This document shows positions 5,694-11,000 of a stretch of 11,000 nt of DNA, piece by piece. The position numbers and the translations under genes are program-made. This stretch comes from JBBSDV01 sp038240335. Its GTDB lineage: Bacteria; Chloroflexota; Dehalococcoidia; DSTF01; JACRBR01. The notes beneath the pieces were generated by a model. The model was not told the DNA's origin. It did no database searches and saw only the letters and a list, made by a program, of their open reading frames with translations. Numbering within the stretch: position 1 is the stretch's first letter; every line of letters starts with the position of its first letter. The stretch lies in assembly GCA_038240335.1 (NCBI GenBank), contig JBBSDV010000110.1, forward strand, positions 1 through 11,000, in the 5' to 3' direction.

Positions 5694-6158
5694 CTAGACT
5701 TGCGTCGCGCTCCAGATCGTCTGGTACCGCGCACCGCGAATCGCGTCGACCGTCGCGGCGCGCTCGCGCTGGAACAGATCGTCGAGCGCCTCGTCGCACG
5801 TCTCGCGCGCGCCGGCAAACCCCGACGACAAGATCCGCTCGCGGATCCGGCTCCAGACGCCGCTCTCTTCGAGATAACGGACGCTGTGTGGCCACTGGAA
5901 GAACATGAAGGTCTTCGGCAGGCCTAGGGCGGGCCGGTGCTGGCCGAGCCAGAAGTAGCGCTCGTGCAGCGACTCGACCGGATCAACGATCGCCACCATC
6001 GGCAGTCCGCACGACGCCGAGGACGCTTGCTGGTCGTGTCGCTTGTCGATCAGCAAGCGCTCCGGAAAGAGGCGGAAGCCGACGGCGAATACGTCAGCCC
6101 GGTGCACAATGGTCTCGATCTCTTGAAGGTCCACAGTCAGCCCGTTTTCTGTATTCAT
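5694..6158 (-). CDS. Conserved-looking protein of unknown function
   Basis: A soluble 154-residue protein with no signal peptide or membrane helix. The ATG at 6158 has GAGGA four bases upstream. The frame is open to 6278, but the extra 40 residues show no such site and cross the region where a leader is expected. The first 40 residues read like an alpha/beta start (TVDLQEIETIVHRADVFAVG then RLFPERLLID). An aromatic-rich middle has FWLGQHRP and TFMFFQWPHS (65-92). A helical C-terminus has CDEALDDLF. I have an impression of similar proteins in Chloroflexota but cannot name a characterised family. His and Asp/Glu residues are plentiful but no catalytic motif is clear. It lies downstream of groL, on the same strand, beyond a strong hairpin, so it is probably not part of a groL operon. 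Confidence 0.7.
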   Translation of the reverse strand: MNTENGLTVDLQEIETIVHRADVFAVGFRLFPERLLIDKRHDQQASSASCGLPMVAIVDPVESLHERYFWLGQHRPALGLPKTFMFFQWPHSVRYLEESGVWSRIRERILSSGFAGARETCDEALDDLFQRERAATVDAIRGARYQTIWSATQV

Positions 6159-6244
6159 TCGTCCTCGGGGTCGGTCCATGCAGCCTACCGGCTGAACCGC
6201 CGACACGTCCAGTTTACAGTTTACCTGAAGTAGTAGATGAAATT

Positions 6245-6281
6245 GATATGGGGCGAGCCCTCTTCGGTCTCGCCCCATATC
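6245..6281 (-). terminator. Strong hairpin after groL
   Basis: A perfect 13-bp stem (6245-6257 with 6269-6281, arm GATATGGGGCGAG) with an 11-base loop begins 25 bases after the groL stop. On the minus strand AATTTC follows, so the U-tract is short, but the stem is very stable. It separates groL from the 154-residue gene. Confidence 0.75.
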
Positions 6282-6306
6282 TGAGCTTTCTAGCGTTGCG
6301 GTACGG

Positions 6307-7926
6307 CTAGTACATCGGCGGGCCGCCCATGGGCGGGCCGCCAGCAGCGCCGTTCTTCTCAGGCAGGTCCGTGATCAGGCAGTTTGTCGTCAGCACCATG
6401 CCGGCGATCGAGATCGCGTTCTCGAGCGCCGCGCGGGTCACCTTCAGCGGGTCGATGATGCCCTTGCTGATCATGTTGCCGAACTCGTCCTTCGCGGCGT
6501 CGTAGCCCTCTCCCGCCTTCATCGACTTCACGCGCTGCACGATGACCGAGCCATCCTTGCCGGCGTTGATCGAGATCCGGCGGAGCGGCTCCTCGAGCGC
6601 GCGCTTGAGGATCATCGCGCCCGTCCGCTCGTCGCCTTCCAGCGTCATCTTGTCGAGCGCCGGCAGCGCGTTAATCAGCGCGATGCCTCCGCCCGAGACG
6701 ATGCCCTCTTCGACCGCCGCGCGCGTCGCCGAGAGCGCGTCCTCGACGCGGTGCTTCTTCTCCTTGAGCTCGACTTCCGTCGCGGCGCCGACCTTGATTA
6801 CCGCGACGCTGCCGGCGAGCTTGCCGAGCCGCTCCTGCAGCTTCTCGCGGTCCCAGTCCGACGTCGTCGTCTCGAGCTGATTCTTGATCTGGCGGACGCG
6901 GCCGTCGACGTCCTTCGACGCGCCCTTGCCCTCGATCAGCGTGGTGTTCTCCTTGGCGACGATGACGCGCCGGGCCCGGCCAAGGTCCTCGACCTGCACC
7001 GAGTCCAGCTTGCGGCCGAGCTCCTCGCTGATCAGCGTAGCGCCGGTGAGCGCGGCAATGTCGCCGAGGTTTTCCTTGCGCCGGTCGCCGAAGCCGGGAG
7101 CCTTGACGCCGATCACGTTGATCGTGCCGCGCAGCTTGTTCACCGCAAGCGTCGCCAGCGCCTCGCCGTCGATGTCGTCGGCGATGATCAGCAGGTTCTT
7201 GCTCACCTGCAGCAGCCGCTCCAGCATCGGCAGGATGTCCGTGACGGCGCTGATCTTCTTGTCGGTGATGAGGATGTACGGGTCATCGAGATCCGCTTCC
7301 ATCTTCTCGCTGTTCGTCACGAAGTACGGGCTGATGTAGCCGCGATCGAAGGCCATACCCTCGACGTACTCGACCTCGGTCGCGATGCCCTTCGACTCCT
7401 CGACCGTGACGACGCCGTCCTTGCCGACCTTCTCCATCACCTCGCCGATGAGCGCGCCGATCGCACTGTCGGCGGCGGAGATCGAGGCGACCTGCGCCGA
7501 CTGCTCGCGCGTCGTGACCGGCTTGGCGTTCTTCTTGAGTTGGGCGACGACAGCCTGGCCCGCGGCCTCGATGCCGCGCTTGAGGGCCATCGGGTTCGCC
7601 CCCGCCGCGACGTTCTTCAGGCCTTCCTGGACGATTGCCTGTCCGAGCACCGTGGCGGTCGTCGTGCCGTCGCCGGCGATGTCGTTCGTCTTGGAGGCGA
7701 TCTCCTTGGCGAGCTGGGCGCCGATGTTCTCGAAGGGCTCGTCGAGCTCGATGTCCTTGGCGATCGTGACGCCATCGTTCGTGATCGAGGGCGCGCCGAA
7801 CTTCTTGTCCAGCACGACGTTCCGGCCCTTGGGGCCCAATGTGATCTTGACGGCGTCCGCCAGGGCGTCGATGCCGCGCATCAGGGCGTGACGGGCGTCT
7901 TCCTCAAAGAGAAGCTGCTTGGCCAT
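6307..7926 (-). CDS. groL: Chaperonin GroEL (Hsp60)
   Basis: A full-length 539-residue group I chaperonin subunit (E. coli GroEL has 548). Fourteen copies form two stacked rings that fold proteins in the cytoplasm with ATP and the GroES lid. The product begins MAKQLLFEEDAR. The nucleotide site shows LGPKGRNV (30-37) and AGDGTTT with Asp86, the equivalent of E. coli Asp87. The apical domain has VKAPGFGDRR, and SGGGIAL marks the second equatorial part. The C-terminus ends in GGPPMGGPPMY instead of the long GGM repeats of proteobacteria. The ATG at 7926 has GAGG four bases upstream and a second GGAGG slightly further. No groS lies before it: the upstream region holds only a promoter and CIRCE operator, and the next gene is divergent. 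So this is a single-gene heat-shock unit, and groS, perhaps with a second groL, should be elsewhere in the genome. Confidence 0.98.
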   Translation of the reverse strand: MAKQLLFEEDARHALMRGIDALADAVKITLGPKGRNVVLDKKFGAPSITNDGVTIAKDIELDEPFENIGAQLAKEIASKTNDIAGDGTTTATVLGQAIVQEGLKNVAAGANPMALKRGIEAAGQAVVAQLKKNAKPVTTREQSAQVASISAADSAIGALIGEVMEKVGKDGVVTVEESKGIATEVEYVEGMAFDRGYISPYFVTNSEKMEADLDDPYILITDKKISAVTDILPMLERLLQVSKNLLIIADDIDGEALATLAVNKLRGTINVIGVKAPGFGDRRKENLGDIAALTGATLISEELGRKLDSVQVEDLGRARRVIVAKENTTLIEGKGASKDVDGRVRQIKNQLETTTSDWDREKLQERLGKLAGSVAVIKVGAATEVELKEKKHRVEDALSATRAAVEEGIVSGGGIALINALPALDKMTLEGDERTGAMILKRALEEPLRRISINAGKDGSVIVQRVKSMKAGEGYDAAKDEFGNMISKGIIDPLKVTRAALENAISIAGMVLTTNCLITDLPEKNGAAGGPPMGGPPMY

Positions 7927-7967
7927 AAAACCTCATCCTCCGGGTATGTAGCAGTGATAGCACTGGT

Positions 7968-7994
7968 CTGGCACTCGCAGAGGTGGAGTGCTAA
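7968..7994 (-). promoter_or_regulatory. CIRCE operator (HrcA site) of groL
   Basis: The right half GAGTGCTAA is a perfect CIRCE arm and the left half CTGGCACTC matches TTAGCACTC at seven of nine positions, with the standard nine-base spacer. It starts 41 bases before the groL ATG and just after the -10 box, the classic place for repression by HrcA. Confidence 0.9.
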
Positions 7995-7997
7995 CCC

Positions 7998-8027
7998 AGT
8001 GTACGGTTACAGGTGCGCTTGGATCAA
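7998..8027 (-). promoter_or_regulatory. groL promoter
   Basis: On the minus strand TTGATC (8022-8027) and TACACT (7998-8003) are 18 bases apart, a usable housekeeping-sigma promoter. The expected start point falls at the edge of the CIRCE element, so HrcA binding would block initiation. Confidence 0.7.
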
Positions 8028-8145
8028 GCGAGGACGTAAGTCTTTCCGCGAGCACACCTCTCACGTCTCATTGCCAGCCCCCCCGCCCCCTAGCGCGCCG
8101 CCCCCGCACGCCGTACAACCACCAAGTAGCGAAACGAGGCGCAGA

Positions 8146-9117
8146 ATGCAGATCCTCGCCGAAGGCCACGCCGAGTACTTGACCGTCGACCCGGACGGCT
8201 TCCGCGCCTACGTGCGCGACAACAAACAGCGCGCCCTCGTGCCGAAGCTGATGTCGGCCGCCGACGCCGTCGCGCGCTTCGTCGCCGACGGTGACTACCT
8301 GGCCTACGACTGCAACTACTTCCAGCGCGGCCCATCGACGCTGATCCGCGAGGTGATCCGGCAGCAGAAGAAGGACCTCTGGCTCTGCGGCAAGTTCGCC
8401 TACGTCGATGTCGGACTGCTCGTCGGCGCCGGTTGCGTCTCGAAGGCCGACTGCGGCTTCTTCTGGCCCGGCGCCACGATCGACAACGCCGTGCGCGACG
8501 GCCGCCTCCAGGTCTTCGAGTACAGCAACGTCGTCATGACCCTGCGACTCCAGGCCGGCGCGATGGGCCTGCCGTTCCTGCCCGTGCGCTCGTTCGGCGG
8601 CACCGACGGCTTCGAATATTCCGGCGCAAAGCTCGTCGAGGATCCCTTTACCGGCAAGCCGATCACGCTCGTCCCCGCGCTCAACCCCGATGTCGCGATC
8701 ATCCACGTCCAGCAGGCCGACGTCTACGGCAACGCCCGCGTCTTCGGCACCGGCATCGCCCACGAAGAATGCGCGCTCGCCTCGAAGAAGGTGATCGTCT
8801 CGGCCGAGGAGATTATCGACACCGACGAGATCCGCCGCGATCCCGGCCGCACGAGCTTCCCCTATTACGCCGTCGACGCCGTCGTTCACGCCCCGCACGG
8901 CGCATGGCCCGGCAACTGCGCCGGCTACTACGGCTCCGACACCGCCGGCGTCCTGGAAACCTTCGGCGCCATCTCGCGCGATACCGTCGCCGCCTACGTC
9001 GACAAGTACATCACCCCCTACGCCGACGACGCCCAGATGTACCGCGAGCTCCTCGGCGAAGACCGCCTCGCAAAGCTCCGCGCCGCCGAAGTGATCCACG
9101 ACGGCTACCGCGCGTGA
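8146..9117 (+). CDS. CoA-transferase subunit A, glutaconate type
   Basis: A 323-residue alpha subunit of a class I CoA-transferase, most like GctA of glutaconate CoA-transferase and more distantly like IpdA of steroid-ring breakdown. With subunit B it would move CoA from an acyl-CoA donor to an organic acid; the substrate cannot be read from sequence. The ATG at 8146 has GAGG six bases upstream. The N-terminal 35 residues are extra compared with GctA, whose start aligns near MSAADAVARFV (36). Family motifs include GAMGLPFLPV (138-147), PDVAIIHVQQAD (181-192), AEEIIDTDEIRRDP (220-233) and VDAVVHAPHGAWP. The catalytic Glu of this type sits in subunit B, which lies about 1.1 kb downstream. The gene is divergent from groL with 219 bp between them. 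The frame stays open upstream across groL, but that is an antisense artefact. Confidence 0.9.
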   Translation: MQILAEGHAEYLTVDPDGFRAYVRDNKQRALVPKLMSAADAVARFVADGDYLAYDCNYFQRGPSTLIREVIRQQKKDLWLCGKFAYVDVGLLVGAGCVSKADCGFFWPGATIDNAVRDGRLQVFEYSNVVMTLRLQAGAMGLPFLPVRSFGGTDGFEYSGAKLVEDPFTGKPITLVPALNPDVAIIHVQQADVYGNARVFGTGIAHEECALASKKVIVSAEEIIDTDEIRRDPGRTSFPYYAVDAVVHAPHGAWPGNCAGYYGSDTAGVLETFGAISRDTVAAYVDKYITPYADDAQMYRELLGEDRLAKLRAAEVIHDGYRA

Positions 9118-9164
9118 ACATGGGACACCAAAAGCGAGAAGTGGGACGTGGGATTCGGTTTATT

Positions 9165-9180
9165 GGTCGGTGGTCGGTGG
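9165..9180 (+). repeat. GGTCGGT tandem repeat
   Basis: Two exact GGTCGGT units plus GG follow the related G-rich text GTGGGACGTGGGATTCGG. They lie about 50 bases after the subunit A stop codon. Confidence 0.6.
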
Positions 9181-9230
9181 AGGCTGAAGCCTGACCGTCA
9201 ACCTTCCGTCGGTCGTTTGAGCCCCAAATG

Positions 9231-9262
9231 CCTGTCATCCTGAGCCGCAGCGATGGATCTTT
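9231..9262 (+). repeat. Dispersed repeat of the GTCATCCTGAGC type
   Basis: The text TGTCATCCTGAGCCGCAGCG, then ATGGATCT, matches a motif I remember as scattered in many copies through intergenic DNA of Chloroflexota and some other bacteria (GTCATCCTGAGCG..GCGAAGGATCT). Only one copy is in the window, so the repeat status rests on memory. Confidence 0.5.
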
Positions 9263-9336
9263 GTCGTTCACCGCGCGGGCTCGGTGGCTCGCCGCCGCTC
9301 GCCCGCCGACCCCCTCAGCCCGCGCTCTGCGCACCC

Positions 9337-9352
9337 CGCCCCTCAAGGGGCG
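9337..9352. repeat. CGCCCC/GGGGCG hairpin in the repeat zone
   Basis: A perfect 6-bp stem with loop TCAA is enclosed by a further CCTCA...TGAGG match (about 9313-9357). No T-run follows, so it is more likely part of a dispersed palindromic repeat than a terminator. Confidence 0.45.
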
Positions 9353-9502
9353 TGAGGCCCGGATGAGTAGGTCTGCTGGTGCAGGTGCGGCTTCATTGCG
9401 CAAGCCGGAGTGGCTTGTCGGCGCCGGCCGTCGCCGCCGTTCGCGGTCGTCAACCGCGGCAGAAAGCGGGAGTACAGAGGGCGCATCGCCTCTGCCGGGG
9501 GT

Positions 9503-9519
9503 TTGGGGGTGTCCCCCAA
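9503..9519 (+). terminator. Candidate terminator in the A-DinB gap
   Basis: TTGGGGG and CCCCCAA form a perfect 7-bp stem with loop TGT, followed by CGCCTTATTATT. This would end transcripts from subunit A before the DinB gene and make the two separate units. The U-tract is interrupted. Confidence 0.45.
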
Positions 9520-9598
9520 CGCCTTATTATTCCTAAAAGTCCCTTGCAGAGTACGCGCAAGCGGACGCTGCGCCGCCACGATGCCCCGGCGAACGAAG

Positions 9599-9630
9599 AC
9601 TACAAACCACGAACTACAAACGACGAACTA
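9599..9630 (+). repeat. 14-bp tandem repeat before the DinB gene
   Basis: Two 14-base units, ACTACAAACCACGA and ACTACAAACGACGA (one difference), are followed by ACTA. The array ends 14 bases before the DinB start and just ahead of its ribosome binding site. Confidence 0.75.
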
Positions 9631-9644
9631 GCCCGGAGGCCTCC

Positions 9645-10214
9645 ATGCCCGACCAGCCGACCAAACAGCAACTGATCGCAGCACTCCGAACCACCAGCGA
9701 CGACCTCGTCACGAAGCTCCGCGCCGCATCGCCCGACACCCTCTCCCGCGGCGTTTACGAGAACGGCTGGAACGCCAAGCAGATCCTCGCCCATGTCGCC
9801 TCCATTGAGTGGACGTACCCGCGACTGATCGACATCGCACGCGAGGCAGCGGCGAACGGCGATGCGCATCCAACAGCCGCATCCCCGCCCGACGTGCACC
9901 GCACCTCCGACGCCGAAGGCGCAGGCCTCCCGACGCGCCGCGCCGAAGGCGGTATCCTCTCGTACAACGATCGACAGGTGGCCAAACGCGAGGATGCGTC
10001 AGTGGCGGATCTCGTCGCCGAATTCGAGAAGAACCGCGCCGCGACGATCGCCGCCGTCGCGGCTGTCGATGACGCGCTGTTCGCCGTCACCATCCGCTCC
10101 GCCGGCGGCATCACCGGCCCGCTCGCCGGCGTCATCAACGCCGTCGCCGTCGAGCACGTCCGCATGCACGTCGCCGACATCACCGGCGAGCCGTGGGCGG
10201 GCGTGCGGGTGTAG
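9645..10214 (+). CDS. DinB-superfamily protein
   Basis: A 189-residue soluble protein of the DinB/maleylpyruvate isomerase-like four-helix-bundle superfamily. The ATG at 9645 has GGAGG five bases upstream. Helix 1 is about 6-27. The metal-ligand pattern is complete: His50 in WNAKQILAHVASIEW, and His171 and His175 in VEHVRMHVADI near the C-terminus, the usual H...HxxxH triad. A loop of about 75-105 is longer and more Arg/Pro/Ala-rich than I expect for the family. Members include metal-dependent thiol transferases and isomerases using mycothiol or bacillithiol, and many of unknown role, so no reaction can be assigned. It lies between the two CoA-transferase subunit genes, 12 bases before subunit B, and is probably co-transcribed with it. 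Confidence 0.75.
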   Translation: MPDQPTKQQLIAALRTTSDDLVTKLRAASPDTLSRGVYENGWNAKQILAHVASIEWTYPRLIDIAREAAANGDAHPTAASPPDVHRTSDAEGAGLPTRRAEGGILSYNDRQVAKREDASVADLVAEFEKNRAATIAAVAAVDDALFAVTIRSAGGITGPLAGVINAVAVEHVRMHVADITGEPWAGVRV

Positions 10215-10226
10215 TGGGAGACATAC

Positions 10227-11000
10227 ATGAGCGAGCTGAACCTTCACCCCCCAACCGGCACACCCGCAACGTCGTTCAACGAACGCGAGATGCAGATCTG
10301 CACCGTCGCCCGCATGGTGGAGGACGGCAAGACGTACTGGGTCGCCGGCGGCGGCGGGCCGATGTACGCGGTGCTCATCGCGATCAAGCTCTACGCGCCG
10401 GCCGCACAGTACATCACCGAGGACGGTGTCATTGCCCCAGAGCCGATGCTGCCGTTCGAGCCGGTGATGACGATGGTCAGCTCGCGTGCCGGCTATCGCG
10501 CCCTCGCCTGGGGCACCATGAACACGGCGGGCAACCACGCCCAGCTCGGCCTCATGGACTACGGGCTGCTCAACACGCTGCAGGTCGACCAGCACGGCAA
10601 CGTCAACTCCACCGCGATCGGCGAGTACGGCGCCGGCTCGCGGCGCTTCGGCGGCCCCGGCGGCGCCGACTCGATCGCCGCACTCTGCTGGCGGACGATC
10701 CTGATGACCGATCAGGAGAAGCGCAAGTTTGTCAAGCGCGTCGACTTCATCTCGTCGCCCGGCTTTCTCGATGGCAGCGAGGGTGCGCGCGAGCGTGCGG
10801 GGCTGCCCGCGGACACGGGGCCGTTTCGCGTCGTCACACCGTGGGCGACGTACGACTACACGCCGGAACGCAAACTGCGGCTGATAGCGGTATCGCCCTG
10901 GGTGACGGTCGAGCAGGTGCTCGCCGAGTGCGAGTACCCGCCCGTCATCGCCGACGATGTCGCGACGCTCGCAGGCCCAACCGAGGAGGAGCTGAACATC
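10227..11000 (+). CDS. CoA-transferase subunit B, partial
   Basis: The first 258 residues of a beta subunit of the glutaconate CoA-transferase type; the 3' end lies beyond the window. The ATG at 10227 has GGGAG six bases upstream. FNEREMQICTVARMVEDG (17-34) opens the domain, a Gly run GGGG (41-44) follows, then KLYAPAAQYITEDG. Glu65 in ITEDG lies where GctB has its catalytic Glu54, which forms the acyl-CoA and CoA thioester intermediates. Further markers are GNVNSTAIGEYG, RFGGPGGADSIAAL, EKRKFVKRVDFISSPGFLDG and RERAGLPADTGPFRVVT, all in the order seen in GctB. It should pair with subunit A upstream. Adjacent A and B genes are normal for this enzyme; here a DinB gene and a repeat zone separate them. 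Confidence 0.9.
   Translation, partial: MSELNLHPPTGTPATSFNEREMQICTVARMVEDGKTYWVAGGGGPMYAVLIAIKLYAPAAQYITEDGVIAPEPMLPFEPVMTMVSSRAGYRALAWGTMNTAGNHAQLGLMDYGLLNTLQVDQHGNVNSTAIGEYGAGSRRFGGPGGADSIAALCWRTILMTDQEKRKFVKRVDFISSPGFLDGSEGARERAGLPADTGPFRVVTPWATYDYTPERKLRLIAVSPWVTVEQVLAECEYPPVIADDVATLAGPTEEELNI

Larger units (their letters stand above)
9118..9644. other. Repeat-rich gap between subunit A and DinB gene
   Basis: These 527 bp contain no convincing gene. They hold a run of separate repeat signals: GTGGGACGTGGGATTCGG followed by tandem GGTCGGT units (9141-9180), a dispersed-repeat motif (9231-9262), a GC hairpin (9337-9352), a G/C hairpin followed by TTATTATT (9503-9519) and a 14-bp tandem repeat (9599-9630). 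Small open frames here are low-complexity and lack start signals. Confidence 0.65.

Noticed and set aside
8068..9099. A 343-codon minus-strand open frame
   Set aside because: It is antisense to the CoA-transferase subunit A gene, with Val/Gly/Ala/Asp-rich text typical of shadow frames in GC-rich DNA.
6751..9117. A 788-codon plus-strand open frame through groL into the CoA-transferase gene
   Set aside because: The first 1.4 kb is antisense to groL and gives low-complexity Asp/Leu/Arg text. The real gene starts at ATG 8146 with its own ribosome site. There is no fusion.
9118..9644. CRISPR-like array
   Set aside because: The tandem units are short and contiguous, with no regular spacers and no cas genes nearby.

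Overview
The window is high-GC bacterial chromosome. The gene content (a groL with a CIRCE operator and a G-P-M-rich tail, glutaconate-type CoA-transferase subunits, a membrane-anchored double cupredoxin, and intergenic repeats of the 'GTCATCCTGAGC...GGATCT' type) reminds me of Chloroflexota. That lineage call is from memory and is moderate at best.

Layout. (1) Positions 1-2080 are a decayed accessory zone. It holds a DUF3303-like gene broken by two frameshifts (about 139-446), one intact YggT-type membrane protein (837-1472), and the shredded C-terminal part of a serine recombinase (about 1590-2079). The recombinase remnant abuts the 3' end of a tRNA-Arg(CCT) gene on the minus strand (2080-2154), which suggests an old integrated element scarred at the tRNA. 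(2) Positions 2398-3442 are a complete IS481-family insertion sequence. It has 26-bp imperfect terminal inverted repeats, a near-perfect NCTAGN target duplication, a full DDE transposase, and a hairpin able to hide the transposase ribosome binding site. The insertion hit the CTAG that contains the stop codon of the next gene and regenerated that stop. (3) Positions 3444-5513 (minus) encode two exported type-1 copper proteins: a lipoprotein with one cupredoxin domain, and a C-terminally anchored protein with two. A perfect 19-bp palindrome sits upstream of the lipoprotein gene. (4) Positions 5694-7926 (minus) hold a 154-aa protein of unknown function and groL, which has its own promoter, CIRCE operator and strong terminator hairpin. 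(5) Positions 8146-11000 (plus) read divergently from groL: a glutaconate-type CoA-transferase subunit A, a repeat-rich 527-bp gap, a DinB-superfamily protein, and subunit B (cut by the window end).

How the genes work together. The CoA-transferase subunits A and B should form one enzyme that activates an organic acid by moving CoA from an acyl-CoA donor, although a DinB-like gene and repeats now separate them. The cupredoxins are probably extracytoplasmic electron carriers or copper-binding proteins. groL is a heat-shock gene controlled by HrcA. I see no CRISPR array, defence island or clearly new multi-gene system. The best leads are the palindromic operator of the cupredoxin lipoprotein, the translation-blocking hairpin of the IS, and the recombinase scar at the tRNA.
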